64,000 nucleotides of DNA from Mycolicibacterium sp. HK-90 (GCF_030486405.1 NZ_CP129613.1:1178001-1242000); one strand, 5' to 3'. Counted from the first letter of the stretch, positions 24,303-34,140 are shown. The notes: generated by a model from the letters alone, not told the origin. A program made the numbers and translations.

Positions 24303-25478
24303 TCAGCCGATCCGGTAGTCGGGCAGGTCGATGTCGTCGCGCACGCTGCCGGCGAACAGCCCCGCCACCGGGCGTCCCATGTTCATCGCGTGCAGGGCCA
24401 GATTGCGGAACCACAAGCCGAACCGGGTTCTGGTGGCGAAAAAGCCCAGCATCCGTTCGGCACCGGCCTGCTTGCCGGCGATGAAGGGCCGCAACTGCGA
24501 TTCGTACCGTTCGAAGGCGAGCCGGTGATCTCCGTCGGCGCGGGCGAATTCCCCGGCCAGGGCATAGGCTTCGGTGATCGCCAGGCCGGTGCCCTCGCCG
24601 CCGAGCAGTGAAATGCAGCCGGCCGCATCGCCGATCAGCAGCACCCGTTCGCGTGACCAGGTGTCCATCCGGATCTGGCTGACCACGTCGAAGAACAGAT
24701 CGTCGACGCCGTCCACCGCGGCCAGGATCTCGCGGCATTCCCAGCCGGCGTCGTCGAACTGGTTGTGCAACTGCTCTTTTGGTGTCAGACCGTGGTCGTC
24801 GTGCTCGTCGCGGAACACGAACAGGAACATGGTGCGGCCGCCGCGCAGCGTGAAGCGTCCGATCTGCCGGCCCGGGGTGTTGTACGTGACGTACGCATCG
24901 GGATCGCCCCCGCCGGCGTAGCCGTCGACCATGCAGGCGGCCACCTTGCAGCCCAGATAGTGCTCGAACCGTTCCTCCGGTCCGAACACCAGCCCGCGCA
25001 CGTTGGAGTGCAGGCCATCGGCGCCGATGACGAGGTCGAAATCGTCGGCCGGGCCGTTCTCGAATGTCACCCGCACCCGGTCGGGGTGTTGGTCGATGCC
25101 GGTGATGCTGTCGCCGAACACCGTCGGCACGGCGTTCTCGACGGTGCGGTAGATCGCGGCGGCCAGATCCCCGCGGGGCAGGCTGGTGAAGTCGTTGCCG
25201 ATCATGCGCCGGAACACCTCGACACCGAGTTCGGCGTTGGTGGAGCCGTCGGATCCGACCGAGCGCACGCACTGCACCTCGTAGCCGGCGTCCCGGACCG
25301 CGGGCTCGATGCCCATCTGCCGGGCCACCCGGTAGCCGATGCCCCAGAAGTCGATCATGTAACCGCCGGTGCGGAATGCGGGCGCCCGCTCGATCAGCGT
25401 CGGCGCATGACCCGTCCGGTGCAGCCAGTGCGCGAGCGCCGCCCCGGCGACTCCTGCTCCACTGATGGCTATCCGCAT
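24303..25478 (-). CDS. FAD-dependent monooxygenase (PHBH/UbiH class)
   Basis: 391 aa from the ATG at 25478, just before the dinucleotide-binding motif MRIAISGAGVAGAALAHWL (GxGxxG). The class A flavoprotein features follow: the Arg after beta2 region, a DG-like motif VIGADGLHSNVRG and the second FAD motif GDAAGCISLLGGEGTGLAI (about 283-301). Family members hydroxylate aromatic or polyketide substrates or inactivate drugs such as tetracycline; I cannot choose among these. The hydrophobic C-terminus (FGLWFRNLALHAMNM) may touch the membrane. It is divergent from the patatin gene with 134 bp between starts. Confidence 0.85.
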   Translation of the reverse strand: MRIAISGAGVAGAALAHWLHRTGHAPTLIERAPAFRTGGYMIDFWGIGYRVARQMGIEPAVRDAGYEVQCVRSVGSDGSTNAELGVEVFRRMIGNDFTSLPRGDLAAAIYRTVENAVPTVFGDSITGIDQHPDRVRVTFENGPADDFDLVIGADGLHSNVRGLVFGPEERFEHYLGCKVAACMVDGYAGGGDPDAYVTYNTPGRQIGRFTLRGGRTMFLFVFRDEHDDHGLTPKEQLHNQFDDAGWECREILAAVDGVDDLFFDVVSQIRMDTWSRERVLLIGDAAGCISLLGGEGTGLAITEAYALAGEFARADGDHRLAFERYESQLRPFIAGKQAGAERMLGFFATRTRFGLWFRNLALHAMNMGRPVAGLFAGSVRDDIDLPDYRIG

Positions 25479-25612
25479 GACGATTCGATGGTACGGGCAG
25501 TGCTTCGGGTGACGACGGACCACTGGTCCGAGGGTGATCGTCGAAAAGTTTGACGGCCGCGTTCGTGCCGGTCTTCGCCAAGGCTGTCGGTCGCGCGTGC
25601 CAAGCTGAGGTC

Positions 25613-26647
25613 ATGGCTGCGAAACGCTCCCCGCGTCGGGCCGACCTCGTGCTTTCCGGGGGTGGGGTGAAGGGCATCGGCCTGGTGGGCGCCGTCGCCG
25701 CACTCCGGGACGCGGGGTACGCGGTCGGGCGGATCTCGGGCACCTCGGCCGGCTCATTGGTGGGCGCGGTGGTGGCCGCGGCGACACACGGCGACCCGCT
25801 GCCCAGTGAGCAACTGCGCGAACTGGCGCTGAGCGTGCCCTACCGCAAGTTCCGCGACAGCGGGCCGGTCGAACGCATCCCGGTGCTCGGGACGGCGTGG
25901 GGCCTGCTGCGCGAGACGGGGATCTACCGGGGTGACTTCGCGTATGACTGGATCCGTAGCGAGCTGAAAAACTTGGGCGTCAAGACCTTTGGTGATCTTG
26001 CCGTCGCCGACGAGGATCTGTTGCCCGAGCGCCGCTACCGGCTCGTGGTCACCGTCACCGACGTGACGACGGGTCAACTGGTGCGGCTGCCGTGGGACTA
26101 CCGACGGGTCTACGGGCTGGATCCCGACGAGCAACTCGTCGCCGATGCCGTCCGGGCCTCGATGGCCATTCCGTTCCTGTTCCACCCCGTCACGCTGGAG
26201 TCCGCGGAGGGGCAACCGTGCACGCTGGTCGACGGTGGGGTGCTGTCGAACTTCCCGATCGACTCCTTCGACCGGCCCGACGCTGCCGAGCCGCGGTGGC
26301 CGACCTTCGGGGTGACGGTGGTGCCGTACCTGCCCGCGCCGTCGGCCCAGCAGCTCATCCCTGGGCTCGGGATGTTGGGCTGCGGTGAGCCGACGTTTCT
26401 GGAGAAGCTGATCACCGCGATGCTGGTGGGTCACGATCAGGCCCATCTCAGCCAACCGTGGGTGAAGGTTCGGGCGATCCAGGTGGATTCGACCGATGTC
26501 GGCGTGCTGGATTTCGACATCACCCGCAACGAGGCCGAGGCGCTCTACAACAAGGGATACGCGGCGACGACGGAGTTCCTGACCACCTGGGACTGGCCGG
26601 CCTACCTCGACCGCTTCCGCCGCGCGCACCGGGTGGGTCCGGGCTAG
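25613..26647 (+). CDS. Patatin-like phospholipase
   Basis: 344 aa. Patatin domain: oxyanion loop [13 protein letters not shown] (residues 14-26), nucleophile elbow GTSAGS (about 43-48) and the catalytic Asp in [11 protein letters not shown]. This Ser-Asp dyad hydrolyses acyl esters of lipids. There is no signal peptide, so it acts in the cytosol or at the inner membrane face. Its TAG stop overlaps the GTG start of galK (TAGTG), so translation of the two is probably coupled. Confidence 0.88.
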   Translation: MAAKRSPRRADLVLSGGGVKGIGLVGAVAALRDAGYAVGRISGTSAGSLVGAVVAAATHGDPLPSEQLRELALSVPYRKFRDSGPVERIPVLGTAWGLLRETGIYRGDFAYDWIRSELKNLGVKTFGDLAVADEDLLPERRYRLVVTVTDVTTGQLVRLPWDYRRVYGLDPDEQLVADAVRASMAIPFLFHPVTLESAEGQPCTLVDGGVLSNFPIDSFDRPDAAEPRWPTFGVTVVPYLPAPSAQQLIPGLGMLGCGEPTFLEKLITAMLVGHDQAHLSQPWVKVRAIQVDSTDVGVLDFDITRNEAEALYNKGYAATTEFLTTWDWPAYLDRFRRAHRVGPG

Positions 26648-27738
26648 TGCCGATCCGATACTCCGCCCCGGGCCGGATCAATCTGATCGGTGAGCACACC
26701 GACTACAACGCGGGGTTTGCGTTGCCGATTGCCTTGCCGCAGCGCACGTTTGTGCGCTTCGACCCGGACTCATCGGGTGGGCTGGACGTGTCGAGCGCGT
26801 TGGGTGACGCGCCGGTGCGGATCGGCCTGGACACCGCTCCGGGGGACGTGACGGGGTGGGCGGCCTATGTCGCCGGGGTGGTGTGGGCGCTGCGACGCGC
26901 CGGGATCGCGGCGCCCGGCGGGACGATGACGATCACCAGCGACGTCGAGATCGGATCCGGGTTGTCGTCATCGGCGGCGTTGGAGTGCGCGGTGCTCGGT
27001 GCGCTGCTCACGGCGGCCGGCGTCGAGCTCGGTGGCGTCGAGCAGGCGCGGATCGCGCAGCAGGCCGAGAACGAGTACGTCGGCGCGCCAACGGGTCTGC
27101 TCGATCAGCTGGCGTCGCTGTTCGGCGCACCCCGGCAGGCGATGCTGATCGATTTCCGCGAGGTCACCGTTTCACGGCTGCGGTTCGATCCCGAGGCGGC
27201 CGGGGTCGCGCTGCTGCTGATCGACTCACGGGTCCGGCACGCCCACGCTGGCGGCGAATACGCGGCCCGGCGGGTGTCGTGTGAGCGGGCCGCCGCCGAG
27301 CTCGGGGTGGCCACGTTGCGTGAGGTCTCTGATCCGTCGGCGCTTGGGGCCGTGCGAGATCCGGTCGCTGCCCGGCGGGCGCGGCACGTGCTGACCGAGA
27401 ACCAGCGTGTACTCGATTGTGTTGCGGCGATGGCCTCTTCGGACTTCTCGGCCGCCGGTGAGTTGTGGACCGCATCCCACGCCTCGATGCGCGACGACTT
27501 CGAGATCGCCACGCCACACCTCGATCTGATCGTGGACGCCGCGGTGCGGGCCGGTGCGCTCGGGGCGCGGATGACCGGTGGCGGCTTCGGCGGCTGTGTG
27601 ATCGCGTTGGTGCCGGCCGGGCGGGTGACGGCGGTCGGCGAGGCGATATCCCGGGAAGTGCGCGACGTAGGCTATCCGGAGCCTGCCATCACCAGGACCC
27701 ATGCCGGGGCCGGCGCGGGACCGGTCACCGCAGTTTGA
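26647..27738 (+). CDS. galK: Galactokinase
   Basis: 363 aa from the GTG at 26647. GHMP kinase of the Leloir pathway, ATP-dependent phosphorylation of galactose. Seen: the galactokinase signature [13 protein letters not shown] (residues 9-21), GHMP ATP motif [14 protein letters not shown] (about 104-117) and C-terminal [13 protein letters not shown]. No galT or galE is adjacent; instead the gene is translationally coupled to a patatin gene, an odd partner. The last 14 bp overlap the convergent NYN-domain gene. Confidence 0.9.
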   Translation: MPIRYSAPGRINLIGEHTDYNAGFALPIALPQRTFVRFDPDSSGGLDVSSALGDAPVRIGLDTAPGDVTGWAAYVAGVVWALRRAGIAAPGGTMTITSDVEIGSGLSSSAALECAVLGALLTAAGVELGGVEQARIAQQAENEYVGAPTGLLDQLASLFGAPRQAMLIDFREVTVSRLRFDPEAAGVALLLIDSRVRHAHAGGEYAARRVSCERAAAELGVATLREVSDPSALGAVRDPVAARRARHVLTENQRVLDCVAAMASSDFSAAGELWTASHASMRDDFEIATPHLDLIVDAAVRAGALGARMTGGGFGGCVIALVPAGRVTAVGEAISREVRDVGYPEPAITRTHAGAGAGPVTAV

Positions 27739-28558
27739 CCATGCGCGTCGTCGAGCTCTCGTCCAACTCGACGACGTCGGACCGCGATCGCAGGAAATCG
27801 CTGAACGACTTGAAGCCCAACGCTTTCTCACTGAACGACGGGTCCATCCGTTTCATCTGGGCCTTGACCGCCGAGTTGTGCAGCCACTCGACGTCGTCCT
27901 TCTCCAAGCCGATGTGCAGGGCGCGGGTGAGTAGCGCGGTGGCCTCGGCCTGCGGGTCGGGTTCTTCGGTCTTGCGGGTGCGCTTCTGCTGCTTGGGTTC
28001 CGGTTCGGGCGTGGACGTCGGGATGCCGGGCAGGGCGTCGTAGACGACGAACTCGTCGCACGCGGCGGCCAGCATGCGGCTGGACGCGCCGGCCACCCCG
28101 ATGCCGACGACATAGCGGCCGAGGCGTTTGCAGCGCTGGGCCAGCGGAATGTAGTCGGAGTCGCCGGCGACGATCACCACGTGGGTGAGGTCGGGGAGGC
28201 GGAACATGTCCTCGACCGCGTCGACGGCCAGCCGGATGTCGGCGCCGTTCTTGCCGTACGCGGCGGCCGGGAACAGCTGGACCAGATCGACGGCGCGGCC
28301 GACGAGCTGTTGGCGGTACTCGGCGTTGACGTCGGAGGACCAGTCGGCGTAGGCGCGGGTGAGCACCAGGGTGCCGAAAGAAGAAGCGAAGTCAAGTATC
28401 GCGCCGATGTCGACCGTGGCCTTGGTGAGCTTGTCGGGTTCCAGCCCCTTGGCCTTGTCCTTCTGAAAAGAGTTGCGGCCGTTCACCTGGTCGTAGCGGG
28501 AGATGATGATGTTGTCGAAGTCGAGGTAGACCGCGACGCGGGTGGCGGGTTCGGTCAT
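27725..28558 (-). CDS. NYN-domain ribonuclease-like protein with C-terminal OST-HTH-like domain
   Basis: 277 aa from the ATG at 28558. The NYN (PIN-like) fold shows its acidic residues: YLDFDNI (Asp near residue 12-14), [11 protein letters not shown] and [13 protein letters not shown], expected to bind metal for RNA cleavage. A Lys/Pro-rich linker (about 185-210) leads to a small helical domain ([13 protein letters not shown]) like the OST-HTH/LOTUS domains that often follow NYN. It probably acts on RNA. Convergent with galK, overlapping by 14 bp. Confidence 0.82.
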   Translation of the reverse strand: MTEPATRVAVYLDFDNIIISRYDQVNGRNSFQKDKAKGLEPDKLTKATVDIGAILDFASSFGTLVLTRAYADWSSDVNAEYRQQLVGRAVDLVQLFPAAAYGKNGADIRLAVDAVEDMFRLPDLTHVVIVAGDSDYIPLAQRCKRLGRYVVGIGVAGASSRMLAAACDEFVVYDALPGIPTSTPEPEPKQQKRTRKTEEPDPQAEATALLTRALHIGLEKDDVEWLHNSAVKAQMKRMDPSFSEKALGFKSFSDFLRSRSDVVELDESSTTRMVKLR

Positions 28559-28664
28559 GGTCTCAGTCTGACAAATCTGGCGTGCGCGCGTATGCGCAGT
28601 TCTAAAGTGGGAAGTACCTTCCCGCACATAGGTTGGCTCGCGAAGGAGAAACGAGAGCCCGCAT

Positions 28665-29912
28665 ATGCACACGCAGGCCACGGGTCACGTTCCCGATGTC
28701 GTCGTCACGGCGGTCGCATCGACGACTTCGCTTGCGTCTCAAGCGGAGGACACCTGGCGGCTGTTGCTGGAGGGCCGCAGCGGCATCCGACCCTTGGACA
28801 AGCCGTTTGTCGACGAGTTCGACTTTCCGGTACGGATCGCCGGGCAGCTGACCGAGAGCTTCGATGACATCCTCACTCGCGTTGAGCGGCGCAGGCTTTC
28901 GTACATGGGCCAGATGTCCACGGTGCTGGGGCGCCGGCTGTGGGAGAGCGCCGGCTCACCCGATATCGACACCCGGCGGCTGCTGGTCTCGATCGGGCTG
29001 GCGCTGGGCACCACCGAGGAAATGATCCTGCAGTACGACACCTGGAAGGAGAAAGGGCTGCGCGCGGTGGCGCCGACCTCGATCCAGAAGTACATGCCGA
29101 ATGCGCCGGCCGTGGCGGTCGCCCTGCAGCGGGAGGCCAAGGCCGGGGTGATGTCTCCGGTGATGGCCGACGCCTCGGGCGCGGCGGCCATTGCCCAGGC
29201 CTGGCGGCAGATCATCCTGGGTGACGCCGACATCGCGATCTGCGGTGGGGTGGAGACCTGCATCGAGGCGGTTCCCATCGCGGCGTTCACCCAGATCGGC
29301 ATGATGTCGACCGACAATGACGACCCGGCGGCCGCCTGCCGCCCCTTCGACCGGTACCGCAACGGGATGGTGTTCGGCGAGGCCGGGGCCTTGATGCTGA
29401 TCGAGACCGAAGCGCACGCCAGGGCACGCGGCGCGCCGATCCTGGCCCGGCTGCTGGGCTGCGGCATCACCTCCGACGGTTATGACGCGATCCGGCCCGA
29501 ACCGACGGGGGAGCGGGCCGGTGACGCGATCAGCCGGGCCGTCGAGCTGGCCGGGCTCAGCCCCGCCGACATCGACCACGTCAACGCGCACGCCACCGGC
29601 ACCGGCTGCGGCGACGCGGCCGAAGCCCGGGCCATTCACCGCGCGCTGGGGCGCGCGGCGCCTGCGGTGTACGCGCCCAAGGCGGCGCTGGGCCACTCCC
29701 TGGGTTCGGCCGGCGCGGTGGAGGCGGTGTTGACGGTGCAGGCCCTGCGCGACGGGGTCATCCCGCCCACGCTCAACCTGAAGAACCGCGATCCGCAGAT
29801 CGATCTGGATGTCGTCGTCGATCAGCCCCGCCGGGGCAACTACCGGTACGCGATCAGCGACTCGTTCGGGTTCGGCGGCAACAACGTCGCGTTGGCCTTC
29901 GGCGCCAACTAG
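28665..29912 (+). CDS. KasA/KasB-like beta-ketoacyl-ACP synthase with active-site Cys replaced by Asp
   Basis: 415 aa. It aligns over its whole length with mycobacterial KasA (VVVTAVxSTTS, RRxSYM, SFGFGGNNVALAFG at the end). The other two catalytic positions are kept: His in HVNAHATG and Lys plus His in APKAALGHSLGS. At the nucleophile, KasA reads PVSACSSG while this protein reads PVMADASG, so the Cys is Asp169 (codon GAC at 29169). It should not form the acyl-enzyme needed for condensation and may act as a decarboxylase, chain-length partner or scaffold. Its stop overlaps the stop of the convergent methyltransferase gene at CTAG. Confidence 0.85.
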   Translation: MHTQATGHVPDVVVTAVASTTSLASQAEDTWRLLLEGRSGIRPLDKPFVDEFDFPVRIAGQLTESFDDILTRVERRRLSYMGQMSTVLGRRLWESAGSPDIDTRRLLVSIGLALGTTEEMILQYDTWKEKGLRAVAPTSIQKYMPNAPAVAVALQREAKAGVMSPVMADASGAAAIAQAWRQIILGDADIAICGGVETCIEAVPIAAFTQIGMMSTDNDDPAAACRPFDRYRNGMVFGEAGALMLIETEAHARARGAPILARLLGCGITSDGYDAIRPEPTGERAGDAISRAVELAGLSPADIDHVNAHATGTGCGDAAEARAIHRALGRAAPAVYAPKAALGHSLGSAGAVEAVLTVQALRDGVIPPTLNLKNRDPQIDLDVVVDQPRRGNYRYAISDSFGFGGNNVALAFGAN

Positions 29913-30796
29913 GTCTTCTTGGTGAAGGTGAACTGAGCGACCTCGGAGATGCCGCGGCGGAAGAAGTCGGCGCAGCCGGTGATGTAGTGCATGTACCGGT
30001 CGTAGACCTCTTCGGACGTGGTGGCGATCGCCTCGTCCCGATGCGCGGTGAGATTCGCCGCCCAGGTGTCCAGTGTGCGCACGTAGTGGGGGTTCATCAG
30101 CTGCAGCTCGTCGGTGGAAAACCCGGCATGGGACGAGAATTCGAGCATGTCGACGTCGGAGGGCAACTGCCCACCGGGGAAGATCTCCCGGCCGATGAAC
30201 CGGGTGAACTTCATGTCGGTCAAGGTGATCGCGATGCCGTGCTCGCGCCAGTAGTTGATCGGGTGGGTGAAGATCGTCTCGATGACCATGGAGCCGTCGT
30301 CGGGCAGCACGCGGTAGGCGGTGTCGAAAAACGCGCCGTAGCGCGACTTCCCGAACGCCTCGAAGGCCTCGATGCTGACGATCCGGTCCACCGGCTGGTC
30401 GAACTGTTCCCAGCCCTGCAGACACACCAGATGGGATCGACGGGTGTCGATCCGGTCCAAAAGGCTTTGGCTGTAGGCGTACTGGTTTCGGCTCAGGGTC
30501 AGCCCGATCACGTTGACGTCATAGCGTTCCAGCGCGCGTTTCATCAGCGCACCCCAGCCACAGCCGACGTCCAGCAGCGTCATGCCCGGTTGTAGGCCCA
30601 GTTTGTCCAGGGCCAGATCGATCTTGGCCATCTGGGCTTCTTCCAGCGTCATGTCGTCGCGCTGGTAGAACGCGCAACTGTAGGTGCGGGACGGGTCCTG
30701 GAAAAGCCCGAAGAAGTCGTCGGAGAGGTCGTAGTGGGCTTGAACGTCTTCGAAGTACGGCCGCATCTGGGCCGTCCCCGCCGTGCCGTCGGCCAT
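29909..30796 (-). CDS. Mycolic acid methyltransferase/cyclopropane synthase family (UmaA-like?)
   Basis: 295 aa from the ATG at 30796; a GTG two codons earlier is possible. S-adenosylmethionine-dependent enzymes of this family modify the double bonds of meromycolic chains. The SAM site LLDVGCGWG is present, and so are [11 protein letters not shown] and the GCADFFRRG C-terminus. The bicarbonate-binding Glu is kept (EAFE, Glu146), but the position of CmaA1 His167 (LLHTI) reads VIETI, so His is Glu173; MmaA-type methyltransferases also vary here. It follows the next gene by 21 bp, so the two are co-transcribed. Confidence 0.85.
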   Translation of the reverse strand: MADGTAGTAQMRPYFEDVQAHYDLSDDFFGLFQDPSRTYSCAFYQRDDMTLEEAQMAKIDLALDKLGLQPGMTLLDVGCGWGALMKRALERYDVNVIGLTLSRNQYAYSQSLLDRIDTRRSHLVCLQGWEQFDQPVDRIVSIEAFEAFGKSRYGAFFDTAYRVLPDDGSMVIETIFTHPINYWREHGIAITLTDMKFTRFIGREIFPGGQLPSDVDMLEFSSHAGFSTDELQLMNPHYVRTLDTWAANLTAHRDEAIATTSEEVYDRYMHYITGCADFFRRGISEVAQFTFTKKT

Positions 30797-30817
30797 GCGC
30801 ACAAACCTCCCCGGTGG

Positions 30818-31741
30818 TTACGCCTTTTCGCAGGTGAATTGGCACACGTCGGTGTAGCCGACGCGGAACAGGTCTGCGCAGCCGGTCAGGTACTTCAGGT
30901 AGCGCTCGTAGACCACCTCGGAGGTGATCGCGATCGCCTCGTCCTTCTTGGCCTGCAGATTGGCCGCCCAGGTGTCGAGCGTGCGGACGTAATGCGGGCG
31001 CAGGCGTTGTTTGCGGGTGACGCGGAAGCCGGCCTCGGTGGCGCGGTCCTCGACCATCGCGATCAGCGGAATCCGGCCGCCGGGGTAGATCTCGGTGACG
31101 ATGAACCGGAAGAAGCGCATCAGCGACATCGTGGTGGGCAGACCCATCTCGGCCACTTCTTCCTTGCTGGTCGAGACGATCGTGTGCAGCAGCATCACGC
31201 CGTCGTCGGGCATCAGCTCGTAGGTCTTCTTGAAGTAGTCGGCGTACTTCTCGAAGCCGAAGTGCTCGAAGGCCCCGATCGAGACCACCCGGTCGACCGG
31301 TTCGTCGAAGTCCTCCCACGGTTGCAGGCGCACTTCTTTGCTGCGCGGGCTGTCGGATTCGGCGAAACGTTGTTCGATGTGCGCGAGTTGGTTGTGCGAC
31401 AGGGTCAGGCCGATGACGTTGACGTCGTACTTGTCGACGGCGCGCATGATGGTCGAGCCCCAACCGCAGCCGATGTCGAGCAGCGTCATGCCCGGTCGCA
31501 GGTCGAGTTTGCCCAGTGCCAGATCGACTTTCGCCATCTGGGCCTGCTCCAGCGTCATGTCGTCGCGTTCGAAGTAGGCGCAGCTGTAGGTCTGCGTGGG
31601 GTCCTGCCAGAGCTTGAAGAAGTCGTTGGACAGGTCGTAATGGGAGCGGACTTCGTCAGCCGTCGACCCGTGGCGCTCGCCGGGACGGGCGCCGATGTAC
31701 GGTGCCACGGTTTTGTCTTTGTGTTCGGTTGCTGTCACCAT
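30818..31741 (-). CDS. Cyclopropane mycolic acid synthase (CmaA2/PcaA type)
   Basis: 307 aa. It adds a methylene from S-adenosylmethionine to cis double bonds of mycolates. Close in wording to CmaA2: [39 protein letters not shown] motif [18 protein letters not shown] and LLHTIVS with the bicarbonate-binding Glu and His conserved, and [10 protein letters not shown] at the end. It lacks the short CmaA2-specific insertion after EHF, so the exact paralogue is uncertain. First gene of a two-gene unit with the family member at 29909. Confidence 0.9.
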   Translation of the reverse strand: MVTATEHKDKTVAPYIGARPGERHGSTADEVRSHYDLSNDFFKLWQDPTQTYSCAYFERDDMTLEQAQMAKVDLALGKLDLRPGMTLLDIGCGWGSTIMRAVDKYDVNVIGLTLSHNQLAHIEQRFAESDSPRSKEVRLQPWEDFDEPVDRVVSIGAFEHFGFEKYADYFKKTYELMPDDGVMLLHTIVSTSKEEVAEMGLPTTMSLMRFFRFIVTEIYPGGRIPLIAMVEDRATEAGFRVTRKQRLRPHYVRTLDTWAANLQAKKDEAIAITSEVVYERYLKYLTGCADLFRVGYTDVCQFTCEKA

Positions 31742-31866
31742 CCGCTCCGTACACTGCTCGGATTCGGTAGCTGACCTGGCGCACCGCTTTCTTCATGCGC
31801 CGTGTCGCGACGTTACTCCTTTACGCCTGCGACGGGTACCCCCTAGGGAAACCTCGCGGCGCAGGT

Positions 31867-31897
31867 AGCGGGCCGGGGCTGTGAAAGCCCGGCCGCT
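31867..31897 (-). terminator. Hairpin downstream of the ABC transporter operon
   Basis: A GC-rich stem of about 13 pairs with one bulged G (31867-31880 with 31886-31897) and a five-base loop lies directly after the ATPase stop. There is no U-tail. Confidence 0.5.
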
Positions 31898-31907
31898 GCT
31901 TGCGTTT

Positions 31908-32909
31908 TCAAACGGCCGGGTCGTTGTCCGATTCTGGTTGGCCGATCAGGTTCCGGGCGCCGGTGGGGCCGAGCAGTTCCCGGAACGCCTGCACGGTGTA
32001 GCCGACGAGCGTGGCGTCGGTCTTGGCGCGTGCGGTGGCCGAGCGGGGAAGGCTGAACAGTGGTCCCATCTCGCCGAAATAGTCACCGGGCCCGGCAACC
32101 TTGATGACTTCCTCACCACCGCTGGCCAATTCGCGAGCGATCTCGATCTCGCCGTCGGTGACGATGTAGATCAGGTCGCCCATCTCACCCTGGGAGAAAA
32201 GCACCTCGCCGGCGTCGATGCTCACGGTCTCGCTGCCCTGATGCTCGACGGCGACGTGTGGAACCAACTCCACGACGCGGTCCGCGAGCGGCAGGATGCG
32301 GGTGTCGTGGGTGGCGACGACGACGACGCGTTCGCCGCTGGCCAGTTCACGGATGAGCCGGAGCACCTCCTCCACCTGGATGAAATCCAGATGGGCGGTG
32401 GGCTCGTCGGCGAGGATCAACGGCGGGTCGAGTGCGATGGCGCGGGCCACCGCGACGCGCTGCTGCTGGCCGCCACTGAGATTGCCTGGGCGGTGGTGCA
32501 ATCGGTGCTCCAGGCCGACACGGGTCAGCAGCTCGATGGCGCGTTCGCGGGCGCCGAAGCGGCTCATGCCGGCCGCGCGCAGCGGCACCATCACGTTCTC
32601 CATCGCGGTCAGGCTGGGCACCAGGTTGAAGGCCTGGAACACGATTCCGACGGTGTCGCGCCGGTAGTCCGACAGCTGCTTCTTGTTCAGGTTGGTCACG
32701 TCGATGTCGCCGAACTCGATGCGGCCCGCGCTCGGCTTCAGGATCCCGCCCAGGCAGGACAGCAGCGTGGTCTTGCCGCAACCGCTGGGGCCCAACAGGA
32801 TCGCGAGCGATCCGGCCGGGACTTCGAGGTCGAGGCCGTCGATCGGGCGTACCGCGTAGCCGCCGCTGGAGTACTCCACGACGAGGTCTTTGACGAGCAG
32901 GTCGGCCAT
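31908..32909 (-). CDS. ABC transporter ATPase with C-terminal cyclic-nucleotide-binding domain (Rv0073-like)
   Basis: 333 aa. Residues 1-225 are a MacB/LolD-type ATPase: Walker A GPSGCGKTT, Q-loop FQAFNLVPSL, signature LSGGQQQRVAVARA, Walker B LILADEPTAHLD, and H-loop ATHD. Residues 230-320 form a cNMP-binding fold (VLFSQGEMGDLIYIVTDGEIEI, GDYFGEMGPLFSLPRSATA). This fusion matches M. tuberculosis Rv0073. Activity may respond to cAMP, which is inference. It follows the FtsX permease with one base between stop and ATG. Confidence 0.9.
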   Translation of the reverse strand: MADLLVKDLVVEYSSGGYAVRPIDGLDLEVPAGSLAILLGPSGCGKTTLLSCLGGILKPSAGRIEFGDIDVTNLNKKQLSDYRRDTVGIVFQAFNLVPSLTAMENVMVPLRAAGMSRFGARERAIELLTRVGLEHRLHHRPGNLSGGQQQRVAVARAIALDPPLILADEPTAHLDFIQVEEVLRLIRELASGERVVVVATHDTRILPLADRVVELVPHVAVEHQGSETVSIDAGEVLFSQGEMGDLIYIVTDGEIEIARELASGGEEVIKVAGPGDYFGEMGPLFSLPRSATARAKTDATLVGYTVQAFRELLGPTGARNLIGQPESDNDPAV

Positions 32910-32910
32910 G

Positions 32911-33960
32911 TCAGGGTCCTCGGAACGCCAGGGCGGGGTCGATGGTGACGGCGCGGCGCAGGCCGGCGACGCTGGCCAGCAGGCCGATCACGACGGCGAC
33001 GATCGGCAGCGCGATGAACGCCAGGGTGGGAACGTCGCAGCGCATCGGGAACGGCGGGCCGAGCACGAGCGACAGCCCCGCACCTAGTACCGCAGCCAGC
33101 AGCGCGACCGTCACCGCCTGCATCGCCAACCCGGCCATGATGGACCGGGTGGCCACCCCGACGGCCTTGAACACCGCGAAGTCCCGGGTGCGTTCGAGGG
33201 CGGACAGGTAGATCACCGAGCCGACGATCAGCGCGGCGACCGCCCACAGCAGGCCGGCCATCAGGCTCATCGCCTGGTTGGCGCCGCGCAACGGGCGGAC
33301 CATGTCGTCGATCGCGCCGGCGCGATCGACGATGCGGAAGTCCGGTGGGGCCGGGCCAGGGGTGCCGACGATGCCGACCGACGAGATCAGCTTCTGGCCC
33401 GAGAACAGCAGTTGCTGAGCGCCGGGCACCGTCAGGTACACGTTGTCCTGGGCGGCCAGCGCGGTGAGGTCGTCGACCAGGCCGACAACGTGCAGTTTCG
33501 AGGCGCCGACGTCGACATCGGCGCCGACCGGGCGGCCCATCGTCGTCGACACCATGACCTCGTCCGGGGTTTGGGGTGCTCGGCCTTCCTTGACGGCAGG
33601 GGAGCCCGGGCCCTGCTCCGGCACCCCGAACACGTTGACGTTCCGTGGGCCACCTCCGGCGGGGATGGTCGACGAGCCGTACACCAGCGGGACCGCTGCC
33701 GTGACACCCGGAAGCCGGGCGGCCCGCTGAACATCGGTGAGCGGCAACGGCGCCGAGCCCAGGAACGGCCCGGCCGCGCCTTCTTTGATCATGAATGCGT
33801 CGAGGTGGAGGGCGTCGACGCTGCGTTCGGCCTCGACCCGGAAACCATTTGCCAGACCCGTCAGCACCAACGTCATCGCAAAGATCAACGCGGTGCCGAC
33901 CGCGGCGATCATGAATCGCCGTCGGCGCCACTGCAGATCGCGTAACGCCGCGATCAACAC
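32911..33960 (-). CDS. FtsX/MacB-type ABC permease (Rv0072-like)
   Basis: 349 aa from the GTG at 33960, which has GAGGG eight bases upstream; an ATG 54 codons earlier would add a low-complexity polar leader. Topology is FtsX-like: one N-terminal span (FMIAAVGTALIFAMTLVLTG), a large extracytoplasmic domain (about 40-230), then three C-terminal spans. It forms the membrane part of the exporter with the next ATPase gene. The M. tuberculosis homologues are annotated as glutamine transport, but the FtsX/MacB layout argues for mechanotransmission or lipid/peptide export. Confidence 0.85.
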   Translation of the reverse strand: MLIAALRDLQWRRRRFMIAAVGTALIFAMTLVLTGLANGFRVEAERSVDALHLDAFMIKEGAAGPFLGSAPLPLTDVQRAARLPGVTAAVPLVYGSSTIPAGGGPRNVNVFGVPEQGPGSPAVKEGRAPQTPDEVMVSTTMGRPVGADVDVGASKLHVVGLVDDLTALAAQDNVYLTVPGAQQLLFSGQKLISSVGIVGTPGPAPPDFRIVDRAGAIDDMVRPLRGANQAMSLMAGLLWAVAALIVGSVIYLSALERTRDFAVFKAVGVATRSIMAGLAMQAVTVALLAAVLGAGLSLVLGPPFPMRCDVPTLAFIALPIVAVVIGLLASVAGLRRAVTIDPALAFRGP

Positions 33961-34140
33961 GTCGTTGCCCTCATTGCTTTCGACGTTACCGAGATGGGTG
34001 TGGCGGGTGGCGGTTATTGGGGCAATTGGTGTTGTGGGTGTGGACGTTCCGCCGCGTTCGTCGGCTCCTCGACCGGTGCTCGCGTTGTGGGCCGCGTCGT
34101 TCACGCCAGTCACATCCGTCACGGATCTCCGAGCGACTAC

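Noticed and set aside
28665..29912. Assigning the gene as kasA or kasB
   Set aside because: The nucleophilic Cys is missing and the gene is not in the fabD-acpM-kasA-kasB context, so it cannot be the housekeeping condensing enzyme.
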